6,059 nt of DNA from Actinomycetes bacterium. GTDB lineage: Bacteria > Actinomycetota > Acidimicrobiia > UBA5794. Positions within the stretch are counted from its first letter, which is position 1, and the number at the start of each line of letters is the position of its first letter. Shown in pieces: positions 1 through 6,059 of this stretch. The stretch spans positions 1 through 6,059 of the forward strand of contig JAUVQC010000088.1 in assembly GCA_030598305.1 (NCBI GenBank), written 5' to 3'. Position numbers and translations under genes: made by a program. The notes under the pieces were generated by a model. It was not told the DNA's origin. It worked only from the letters and a program-made list of their open reading frames with translations, and did no database searches.

Positions 1-1658
1 GCGTGCAGCTGCAGCGCTTCCATGGCCAGTGCATTGTCAGATGGGGTCGGGTTGTCCTGGATCGCCTTGGGGCGTGTGATGAGCTCGTCTGACATTTCGG
101 ACGTGCTGAAGAAGCCGCCGGCCGGGTCTGGGAAGTGTTTCCTGAGCTGGACGACATGATTCTCTGCGGCCTCGAACCATCGTTCGTCACCTGTGGACTG
201 GTACAACGTGTACAGCCCGATCGCGAGTGCCGCGTGGTCATCTGCGAATGCACGACTCCCCGGCTTGTCTCGCCAGGAGCGGACAAGTGCACCCTCAGGT
301 GACGCCTGCGTCAGAAGGAAGTGGGCGATCTTCTGAGCCCTGGACAGGTAGCGCGACTCACCGAGGATCGCGCCTGCTTCGGCGAATGCTCGGATCGCGA
401 GACCATTCCACGACGTGACGACCTTGTTGTCCCGGCTCGGAGGCGTGCGCTCTGCTCTAGCCGTGCGTAATCGGTCATCGATGGAGGTCTTGCGTCTTTC
501 GATCTCCGTGACTTCGAGACCAGTCGCCGTTGCGACCTCATCGAGGCGGGCGACACGATGCAGATTGTTCGCTCCCTCGAAGTTGCCCTCTGGTGTCGCA
601 CCGTAGATCGCCGATGCAAGGTCGCGATCATCGCCGAGTACCTCGCCGAGTTCGTCCCAGGACCACACGGCGAATTTGCCTTCCTCTCCCTCTGAGTCGG
701 CGTCCTCGGCCGAGTGCAGGCCGCCATCTGTGTCGGCCATCGCAACGTCGAGGTAATCCAGCACTTCAGAGGCGACCTCTCTGAACTTCGCTATGTCGGT
801 GAGTTGCCACGCCCGCAGATAGACCCGAGCCAGCTGGGCGTTGTCATAGAGCATCTTCTCGAAATGTGGGATGGACCACTGGGCGTCAACCGAGTAGCGG
901 GCGAACCCGCCAAGGAGGTGGTCATAGATGCCGCCCTTTGCCATGGCTGAGAGCTGTCGGACGAGCATGTCGAGACTGTGTTTCGCGGCATCGGTCTCGG
1001 GGTGGAGCGCGGCCATCCTCAGGAGCAGTTCGAGTGAGGGTGCCTGGGGGAACTTCGGAGCGGTCCCGAACCCACCGTTGACCCTGTCGAATGTGTTTGA
1101 CATGGCAACGACCGCGCCTTGGATGTCAACGAGGCTCGGGAGGGGTGCCGAGTCGGCTTGCCGCGAGGAGATCGATGCAGCGATGTTGTCTGCCTGTTCG
1201 AGCGCACCCGACCTGTTCGTGTCCCAGGCGTCGAGTACGGCGGTCATCACGTCCATGAACGACGGATGGTGACCAAACGTCTCCTTGGGGAAGTACGTCC
1301 CGGCGAAGATGGGCTTCTGCCTTGGTGTGAGGAACACGGTCATCGGCCAGCCGCCCCGGCCGGTCGTTGCGGTCACAGCGTCCATGTAGATTCGGTCGAT
1401 GTCCGGTCTCTCCTCGCGGTCGACCTTGACGCTGACGAACTGCTCATTCATGAACCCGGCGGTCTCTTCGTCCTCGAAGGACTCGTGCGCCATCACATGG
1501 CACCAGTGGCAGGTTGCGTACCCGACCGACAGGATCACCGGGACATCGCGTCGCTCCGCCTCGGCGAACGCGTCCTCACCCCATTCGTACCAGTCAACAG
1601 GGTTGTCCTGGTGCTGCTTGAGGTACGGCGAGGTTGCATCCTGGAGTCTGTTGGGCAT
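1..1658 (-). CDS. DUF255 / Spata20 (YyaL-like) thioredoxin-fold protein, 3' end outside window
   Basis: About 552 N-terminal codons of a DUF255/Spata20-family protein; members usually run near 670-700 residues, so roughly 120-150 residues lie beyond base 1. ATG at 1656-1658 is the first possible start: an in-frame TAG lies four codons upstream, and the family N-terminus ([20 protein letters not shown], residues 4-23) begins right after it. The N-terminal thioredoxin-like domain (about 1-165) carries C50-H-W-C53-H followed by VMAHESFED, then [12 protein letters not shown] (77-88), [11 protein letters not shown] (102-112) and AGTYFP (119-124). The rest is an alpha/alpha-barrel, six-hairpin-like region with family hallmarks [15 protein letters not shown] (242-256), [10 protein letters not shown] (264-273), [12 protein letters not shown] (316-327) and [11 protein letters not shown] (410-420). 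Both cysteines are present, so a redox role is plausible, but the biochemical function of this family is unsettled. No clear Shine-Dalgarno sequence precedes the ATG. It lies 93 bp downstream of the Bax inhibitor gene on the same strand, so cotranscription is likely. Identity is very secure; function is not. Confidence 0.96.
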   Translation of the reverse strand, partial: MPNRLQDATSPYLKQHQDNPVDWYEWGEDAFAEAERRDVPVILSVGYATCHWCHVMAHESFEDEETAGFMNEQFVSVKVDREERPDIDRIYMDAVTATTGRGGWPMTVFLTPRQKPIFAGTYFPKETFGHHPSFMDVMTAVLDAWDTNRSGALEQADNIAASISSRQADSAPLPSLVDIQGAVVAMSNTFDRVNGGFGTAPKFPQAPSLELLLRMAALHPETDAAKHSLDMLVRQLSAMAKGGIYDHLLGGFARYSVDAQWSIPHFEKMLYDNAQLARVYLRAWQLTDIAKFREVASEVLDYLDVAMADTDGGLHSAEDADSEGEEGKFAVWSWDELGEVLGDDRDLASAIYGATPEGNFEGANNLHRVARLDEVATATGLEVTEIERRKTSIDDRLRTARAERTPPSRDNKVVTSWNGLAIRAFAEAGAILGESRYLSRAQKIAHFLLTQASPEGALVRSWRDKPGSRAFADDHAALAIGLYTLYQSTGDERWFEAAENHVVQLRKHFPDPAGGFFSTSEMSDELITRPKAIQDNPTPSDNALAMEALQLH

Positions 1659-1751
1659 GCGCTCACGCTAGCTGAAGGCGCTGGGGTCTCCAACGGTGCG
1701 TTCTGTGGGCTCGCTGCGGCACATACCGGTTCAGGAACCCTGGGTTTGGAT
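1659..1751 (-). other. Intergenic gap between Bax inhibitor and DUF255 genes
   Basis: This 93-bp non-coding stretch follows the Bax inhibitor stop codon and precedes the DUF255 start, both on the minus strand. Just after the stop it holds two short overlapping palindromes (1728-1739 and 1736-1746). Neither is followed by a T-run on the minus strand, so they do not make a convincing intrinsic terminator. I see no strong promoter or ribosome-binding site for the DUF255 gene, which fits read-through from the upstream gene but does not prove it. Confidence 0.5.
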
Positions 1752-2537
1752 TCAGTTGCGGGAGAGGGCGATGAGGCGGAGCATCTCGATGTAGAGCCAG
1801 ACGATCGTGACCATCAGGCCGAACGCCCCGTACCACTCGTAGTAGCTGGGCGCCCCAGCGCTCTCTGCACGCACGATCAGATCGAAGTCGAGCATCAGGT
1901 TGAGCGCTGCGATGCTGACGATGAACACCGAGAAGAGGATCCCCAGACCGCCGGAAAAGAACGGGATCGAAACGCCGAGCATGCTGATGACGAACGTGGC
2001 GAAGTAGAAGACGACGATGCCGAGCGTCGCACCGATGACGATGCCACGGAACTTCGCTGTCACCTTGATGGCCCCCGTGACGAACAACACGAGCATCGCG
2101 ACGAATACCCCGGCGGTCGCCATGATGGCTTGGAGCACGATGCCGTCGAACTCGGCGTTGTAGATATGGCTGATCACACCGAGGGCTGCACCCATCGAGA
2201 GCGCGTAGAGCGGACCGGTGAACTTGGCGATCTGCGGTTTGAAGGCTGTCACGATCGCAAGCACGAGTGTGACGATGAAGATGAGGAACCACCAACCGGG
2301 GATGTCGATGGCACCGACCTCCGGCTCGACCTGGCCCCAACCCCACATGCCCGCGCCGACGACGAGCGCCAGGAGGAACGCCGTCTTGGCAATCGTTCCG
2401 CTGATCGTCATGGGTTCTGCCACACCGGGCGTGAATGGAATCTTGTTCGACTGGAGGATCGCGTCTGTTGAGGCGCTCGACGCGGTGGTGTTCTCCGGGA
2501 GGGCTCCGAACTGCTTTGAAAGGGTGGGGTTGGCCAT
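1752..2537 (-). CDS. Bax inhibitor-1/YccA (TMBIM) family seven-helix membrane protein
   Basis: Complete 261-residue integral membrane protein. After a polar, Ser/Thr-rich N-terminal tail (about 1-43, probably cytoplasmic) seven hydrophobic segments can be read at about 46-68, 81-99, 107-126, 132-155, 165-189, 194-216 and 236-257. Family signatures are ALNLMLDFDLIV (211-222), with D217 and D219 at the end of helix 6, and EWYGAFGLMVTIVWLYIEML (234-253) in the last helix. In the studied bacterial homologue BsYetJ, a pair of aspartates in the last helices forms a pH-sensitive calcium-leak gate. By position, D217 or D219 and E251 would be the counterparts here, which is inference. The long tail and the Glu in YIEMLRL resemble the actinobacterial Bax inhibitor subgroup. 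The start is supported by a GGAG motif (2543-2546 on the complement) five bases before the ATG. It lies 101 bp from the divergent glutamate dehydrogenase gene and is the likely first gene of a unit with the DUF255 gene. Physiological role is unknown; calcium/pH or membrane-stress homeostasis is the usual proposal. Confidence 0.95.
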   Translation of the reverse strand: MANPTLSKQFGALPENTTASSASTDAILQSNKIPFTPGVAEPMTISGTIAKTAFLLALVVGAGMWGWGQVEPEVGAIDIPGWWFLIFIVTLVLAIVTAFKPQIAKFTGPLYALSMGAALGVISHIYNAEFDGIVLQAIMATAGVFVAMLVLFVTGAIKVTAKFRGIVIGATLGIVVFYFATFVISMLGVSIPFFSGGLGILFSVFIVSIAALNLMLDFDLIVRAESAGAPSYYEWYGAFGLMVTIVWLYIEMLRLIALSRN

Positions 2538-2542
2538 GGCTT

Positions 2543-2546
2543 CTCC
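2543..2546 (-). promoter_or_regulatory. Ribosome-binding site of the Bax inhibitor gene
   Basis: GGAG on the minus strand, five bases before the ATG at 2535-2537. It is the only clear Shine-Dalgarno sequence near any of the three starts, and it fixes this start. Confidence 0.7.
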
Positions 2547-2555
2547 GTCGACGAT

Positions 2556-2578
2556 GAACGCTGTGAAATGTAGCGTTC
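2556..2578. repeat. Perfect 7-bp inverted repeat, 9-nt spacer (hairpin or operator)
   Basis: GAACGCT at 2556-2562 is the exact reverse complement of AGCGTTC at 2572-2578. On the minus strand it would form a 7-bp stem with a 9-nt loop, ending about ten bases before the GGAG of the Bax inhibitor gene. It also overlaps the TACATT -10 candidate of that gene, so it could be a dyad operator instead of an RNA element. The sequence shows the symmetry; any role is inference. Confidence 0.5.
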
Positions 2579-2638
2579 TCCGCGTGTCTTGGCTCGATAA
2601 TCGCCCATCGTGACCACGACGTGTCTAGCCTCGCGGAC

Positions 2639-5600
2639 ATGACTGGCCCCACGGGCGACAAGACGCCTGAATCATCTGTCATCGAGCGAGTTCTCGCCGC
2701 GATCCCTGCCGACCAATCCGACGAGCAACGCGCTGTGATGGAGCCGTTCGTCCGTATGTATCTGCGGAGGCTCCCCGAGGTCGATGTCCCTGACCTCACA
2801 CCCGAGCAGCTTCTCGCCGAGATCTGTGATCTTCTGGCATTCGCAAGTGATCGCCCGGCTGGTGAGGACATGATCCGTGTGTTCAGGCCGCAGAGTGCAC
2901 AGTGTGGATACACCACGCCCGGGAGCGTCGTACAGGTTGTTTCCGATGACCGGCCGTTCCTCGTCGACTCCGTCTCGATTGCTGTCGCGACGGTCGATGC
3001 GAACGTTGTCAGGCATCTCCATCCGGTTATCGGTGCAGAGCGTGATCAGGATGGGCACCTCGACGCGATCGTGAAGGCCAGAGGGGCGCCCCATCGCGAG
3101 TCCGTGCAGCATTTCGAGCTTGATCGGGAGTTGACCGATGACGAGTCCCAGTCCCTGGGACGGTCGATCACCGAGACGCTGAAGGATCTCTCGAAGGTCA
3201 TTGCGGACTTCGGTTCATTGCAGTCCGCTGTTCGCGAGATGATGCGCGCAGCCAAGGATGGCGTTCACCATTACTCGTTCGAGGAGATCTCAGAGACGGT
3301 CGAATTCCTCGAGTGGCTGCTCGATGACAACATGGTCTTCCTCGGTTACCGCGTATACGACATTGCGGACGCGGGTTTGGGCCCCTGCATCGTGCCGAAC
3401 GTGGCCTCGGGTCTCGGGATCCTTCGCGACCCCGATCTCGAGCCCGTGTCGACACCTCTCAGTGACCTCCCGACACAACTCCAGGAGCGTTATGTCGGCG
3501 GTGTCCAGATGGTCATCTCCAAGACGAATCGGCATTCGTCCGTCCACAGGGACGCGCGGATGGACTACATCGGGCTTCGTTGCATCGGAGATGACGGAGC
3601 GATGACAACTGAGCTCCGCCTGCTCGGACTGTTCACATCGAAGGCGTATCTGGGGACGGCAGCGAGCATGCCTGTGCTCCGTCAGAAACTCAATGCGATC
3701 CTCGCCACCCAGGATGTGATCGAGGGTTCCCACGACTACAAGTCGATCGTGGGACTCTTCGAGACGCTCCCCAAAGACGAGTTGTTCTCGATGGACATCG
3801 ATGCGATCGGCGACACGATCAGTGAACTCCTCGAGACCGAGGAAGCAGAGTCGACACGACTGATCGTGCGCAGGGACTCCCTCAACCGATCTGTGAGCGT
3901 GCTCGTGACCGTGCCACGAGATCGGTTCAACGCGAATCTGCGCAAACAGCTCCAGGACATGTTCCTCGACGTCTTCGGTGGAAACGCAGTGGATTATCGA
4001 CTCGCTCTCGGCGAGTCAGGAGACGCACGTATCCACTTCACGGTTTGGACGGACGAGGGCGCCCGTGTCGATGTTGACATTCCTCAGCTCGAGCGACAGG
4101 TTGTCGCGCTCTCAAGGAACTGGCACGACCGCATCGTCGAAGAGCTCATGGCCAGTCTCGATAGCAGCGAGGCCCATCGATTGGCCGACGCTTGGACCGA
4201 CAAGTTCCCTGAGTACTACAAGGACGCCACAGGCGTCGAGATCGCCGCCGGAGACATCCAAAACATCGAACGGCTCAGTCGATCCGACTCGGATGTGATC
4301 GTCCGGCTTCAGAACGAGCGAGCAGCGGCGAATCCCCCCGGTGTGCTCGATCCGCTGACCCGGATCACGGTCTACCGCTCAACAGGAAAGCTCAACCTCT
4401 CAGAAATGATGCCCCACATCGAAAATCTCGGGCTCGTTGTTGTCGAAGAGGTGCCGACGAGACTCAAGGATGAGGACGGGACCTTCATCCATGACTTCGG
4501 TGTTCTGACAGTCGAAGGCGAAGAGCTTGATATCGAAGTGACTGGTGGGCGAATCGGGCAAGCGATCGATGCTGCGTTGGAAGGTGAGATCGAGTCGGAC
4601 TCGTTGCATCGCCTCTTGGTGTCGACCACACTTGATCACAACGAGATCACGATCCTGCGCGCCTATAGGAGCTACTGGAGGCTCGTGACACCGTCTTTCT
4701 CGATCGGCTATGTCGACAACGCCCTTGCAGCCCACCCCCAGATCGCCGAGGATCTTGTCAGGCTCTTCGAGGTGAGGTTTGATCCGGGTAGCGACACCGT
4801 GCAGGCAGAGACGATCAGCAAGCGCATCGTTGCGGCGCTCGACGACGTTTCATCCCTCGACGAGGATCGCATCCTGCGCGGGTTCCTCGGCCTCATCGAC
4901 GCCACCGAACGTGCGAACGTGCGAGTTCACGACCGCCGATCCCTGTCACTGAAGTTCCGCTCGGCAGACGTCCCGGAGATGCCCGACCCCAAGCCGCTCT
5001 ATGAGATCTTCGTCTACTCGCGCGACATCGAAGGGGTACACCTGCGCGGTGGGTCGGTTGCCCGTGGGGGTCTGCGGTGGTCAGACCGGATGGAGGACTA
5101 CCGGACCGAAGTGCTCGGTCTCATGAAAGCACAGATGACAAAGAACGCTGTCATCGTTCCGACGGGGGCAAAGGGTGGCTTCGTCATCAAGAGACCTGCA
5201 GAGGCCGGGCGACCCACGTATGACGAGGTGAGGGACGGCTACGAGGTGTTCATTCGTGGTCTGCTCGACATCACAGACAACTTCTCGGACGGTACAGTCG
5301 TCCCTCCACGCGAGGTTGTGCGCCACGATGGGGACGACCCGTACCTCGTCGTGGCGGCCGACAAGGGCACGGCCTCGTTCTCTGACACCGCGAACACAAT
5401 CGCACGCGACTACGGCTTCTGGCTTGACGACGCGTTTGCATCCGGTGGGTCAGCGGGATACGACCACAAGGCCTTGGGAATTACGGCTCGCGGGGCATGG
5501 GAGTCTGTCCGACGTCACTTCCTCGACCTTGGGATGAACGCTGATGAGGATGAGATAACGGTCATTGGAATCGGAGACATGTCGGGCGATGTGTTCGGGA

Positions 5601-6059
5601 ACGGCCTGCTGCTGTCCAAGCATCTCAGACTTGTCGCGGCCTTCGACCACCGACACATCTTCATCGACCCGGCCCCAGATCCGGCTGTCTCGTGGGTGGA
5701 ACGCGATCGAATCGCCAAGCTCGACCGGTCGAGCTGGTCCGACTACGACGCCTCGCTGATATCGGAGGGAGGAGGTGTGTTCCCCAGGATCGCGAAGCGA
5801 ATCGAACTCACCGCTGAGATGAGAAAGGTGCTTGACACTGAAGCTGGCCACGCGACGCCCAATGAGCTCATGCGGCTGATCCTCAAGGCGCCCGTCGACC
5901 TGTTGTGGAATGGTGGCGTCGGAACGTATGTGAAGGCACGTAGTGAGTCGAATGATGTCGTGCAGGACCGAGCCAACGACCCGATTCGTGTCAACGGGCG
6001 AGACCTGCGATGCCGTGTCATCGGCGAGGGCGGAAACCTCGGCTGTACACAGAGGGGAC
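2639..6059 (+). CDS. gdh: Large NAD-specific glutamate dehydrogenase (Bac_GDH / L-GDH), 3' end outside window
   Basis: First 1140 codons of the giant NAD-dependent glutamate dehydrogenase, usually about 1600 residues, so some 450 are missing beyond the right edge. The enzyme oxidatively deaminates L-glutamate with NAD+ to 2-oxoglutarate, ammonia and NADH in the cytoplasm. The N-terminal half is the regulatory ACT-like region, with DDRPFLVDSV (103-112), FLGYRVYD (234-241), HDFG (618-621), ILRAYRSYWR (672-681) and LFEVRFDP (709-716). The catalytic part shows RGGLRWSDR (809-817), KAQMTKNAVIVPTGAKGGF (830-848, with K835 and K845), AADKGTASFSDTAN (906-919), the dinucleotide-fold GIGDMSGDVFGNG (977-989), FIDPAPD (1008-1014), WNGGVGTYVK (1090-1099) and GEGGNLGCTQRG (1129-1140). 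The reading frame is unbroken. ATG 2639 is chosen as the first ATG of an ORF open from 2567; GTG 2621 is an in-frame alternative, and neither has a good Shine-Dalgarno. In mycobacteria this enzyme type is inhibited by the FHA protein GarA under PknG control; no such gene is in view here. Identity is very secure. Confidence 0.97.
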   Translation, partial: MTGPTGDKTPESSVIERVLAAIPADQSDEQRAVMEPFVRMYLRRLPEVDVPDLTPEQLLAEICDLLAFASDRPAGEDMIRVFRPQSAQCGYTTPGSVVQVVSDDRPFLVDSVSIAVATVDANVVRHLHPVIGAERDQDGHLDAIVKARGAPHRESVQHFELDRELTDDESQSLGRSITETLKDLSKVIADFGSLQSAVREMMRAAKDGVHHYSFEEISETVEFLEWLLDDNMVFLGYRVYDIADAGLGPCIVPNVASGLGILRDPDLEPVSTPLSDLPTQLQERYVGGVQMVISKTNRHSSVHRDARMDYIGLRCIGDDGAMTTELRLLGLFTSKAYLGTAASMPVLRQKLNAILATQDVIEGSHDYKSIVGLFETLPKDELFSMDIDAIGDTISELLETEEAESTRLIVRRDSLNRSVSVLVTVPRDRFNANLRKQLQDMFLDVFGGNAVDYRLALGESGDARIHFTVWTDEGARVDVDIPQLERQVVALSRNWHDRIVEELMASLDSSEAHRLADAWTDKFPEYYKDATGVEIAAGDIQNIERLSRSDSDVIVRLQNERAAANPPGVLDPLTRITVYRSTGKLNLSEMMPHIENLGLVVVEEVPTRLKDEDGTFIHDFGVLTVEGEELDIEVTGGRIGQAIDAALEGEIESDSLHRLLVSTTLDHNEITILRAYRSYWRLVTPSFSIGYVDNALAAHPQIAEDLVRLFEVRFDPGSDTVQAETISKRIVAALDDVSSLDEDRILRGFLGLIDATERANVRVHDRRSLSLKFRSADVPEMPDPKPLYEIFVYSRDIEGVHLRGGSVARGGLRWSDRMEDYRTEVLGLMKAQMTKNAVIVPTGAKGGFVIKRPAEAGRPTYDEVRDGYEVFIRGLLDITDNFSDGTVVPPREVVRHDGDDPYLVVAADKGTASFSDTANTIARDYGFWLDDAFASGGSAGYDHKALGITARGAWESVRRHFLDLGMNADEDEITVIGIGDMSGDVFGNGLLLSKHLRLVAAFDHRHIFIDPAPDPAVSWVERDRIAKLDRSSWSDYDASLISEGGGVFPRIAKRIELTAEMRKVLDTEAGHATPNELMRLILKAPVDLLWNGGVGTYVKARSESNDVVQDRANDPIRVNGRDLRCRVIGEGGNLGCTQRG

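Larger units (their letters stand above)
2538..2638. promoter_or_regulatory. Divergent promoter region between Bax inhibitor and glutamate dehydrogenase genes
   Basis: These 101 bp separate two divergently transcribed genes and so must hold promoters for both, unless one is transcribed from elsewhere. Visible candidates are GATAAT at 2596-2601 as a -10 element for the plus strand (no good -35 at 17-18 bp, start of transcription then near 2608) and TACATT at 2567-2572 on the minus strand for the Bax inhibitor gene, also without a convincing -35. The region also holds a 7-bp inverted repeat (2556-2578), a small CACG-A-CGTG palindrome (2615-2623) and a direct repeat of TTCTCCG at 2541-2547 and 2576-2582. 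The function is inferred from the gene arrangement; the individual promoter elements are weak calls. Confidence 0.5.

Noticed and set aside
311..745. Minus-strand open frame of 144 codons
   Set aside because: It overlaps the DUF255 gene on the same strand in a different frame, while the conserved DUF255 motifs ([17 protein letters not shown]) lie in the other, uninterrupted frame. I saw no sign of a frameshift.
1728..1746. Intrinsic terminator between the Bax inhibitor and DUF255 genes
   Set aside because: The stems are only five base pairs with one- or two-base loops, and no T-run follows on the minus strand.
1119..2471. Long plus-strand open frame of 450 codons
   Set aside because: It runs antisense across the 5' part of the DUF255 gene, the gap and most of the Bax inhibitor gene. 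The translation is a low-complexity Asp/Glu/His/Arg-rich string with no family motif, as expected from the complement of hydrophobic codons in GC-rich DNA.
1663..2916. Minus-strand open frame of 417 codons
   Set aside because: It overlaps the whole Bax inhibitor gene in another frame and continues antisense to the 5' end of the glutamate dehydrogenase gene. Its product is Arg/His-rich and unlike any family; the frame with seven helices and a ribosome-binding site is the real one.
3290..3733. Minus-strand open frame of 147 codons
   Set aside because: It is antisense to an unbroken, well-conserved part of the glutamate dehydrogenase gene and has no recognisable domain or ribosome-binding site.
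5450..5851. Minus-strand open frame of 133 codons
   Set aside because: It is antisense to the catalytic domain of glutamate dehydrogenase, including the GIGDMSGDVFGNG motif; it is a shadow of that coding sequence.
1..6059. Mobile element, CRISPR array, tRNA/rRNA or novel multi-gene system
   Set aside because: I saw no transposase or integrase motifs, terminal repeats, regularly spaced repeats or tRNA-like segments. Nearly all of the window is occupied by three well-known housekeeping-type gene families.

Overview
The window is ordinary chromosomal DNA from a bacterium with moderately high GC. The gene content points to Actinomycetota: a giant (~1600-residue class) NAD-specific glutamate dehydrogenase, a Bax inhibitor-1/YccA protein with the extended N-terminus typical of the actinobacterial subgroup, and a DUF255/Spata20 thioredoxin-like protein. 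A less-studied lineage such as an acidimicrobial one is possible, but that is a guess. There are three real protein genes, two of them cut by the window edges. I found no RNA genes, mobile elements, CRISPR arrays or phage signatures.

Layout. From the left edge to 1658, on the minus strand, lies the N-terminal ~552 residues of a DUF255/Spata20-family protein with a CHWCH thioredoxin-like motif; its C-terminus lies beyond base 1. After a 93-bp gap, 1752-2537 on the minus strand is a complete 261-residue seven-helix Bax inhibitor-1/YccA membrane protein. It lies upstream of the DUF255 gene in the same direction, so the two may be cotranscribed. A 101-bp divergent intergenic region (2538-2638) follows. 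From 2639 to the right edge, on the plus strand, are the first 1140 codons of a large NAD-dependent glutamate dehydrogenase. They cover the N-terminal ACT-like regulatory region and most of the catalytic domain.

Together: the dehydrogenase links amino-acid nitrogen to the TCA cycle by oxidative deamination of glutamate. The two minus-strand genes encode a putative membrane calcium/pH-stress protein and a protein of uncertain, possibly redox-related, function. Nothing in the sequence ties the three into one pathway beyond the shared divergent promoter region. The most notable non-coding signal there is a perfect 7-bp inverted repeat with a 9-nt spacer (2556-2578), just upstream of the Bax inhibitor ribosome-binding site. 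I did not find evidence of a new biological system.
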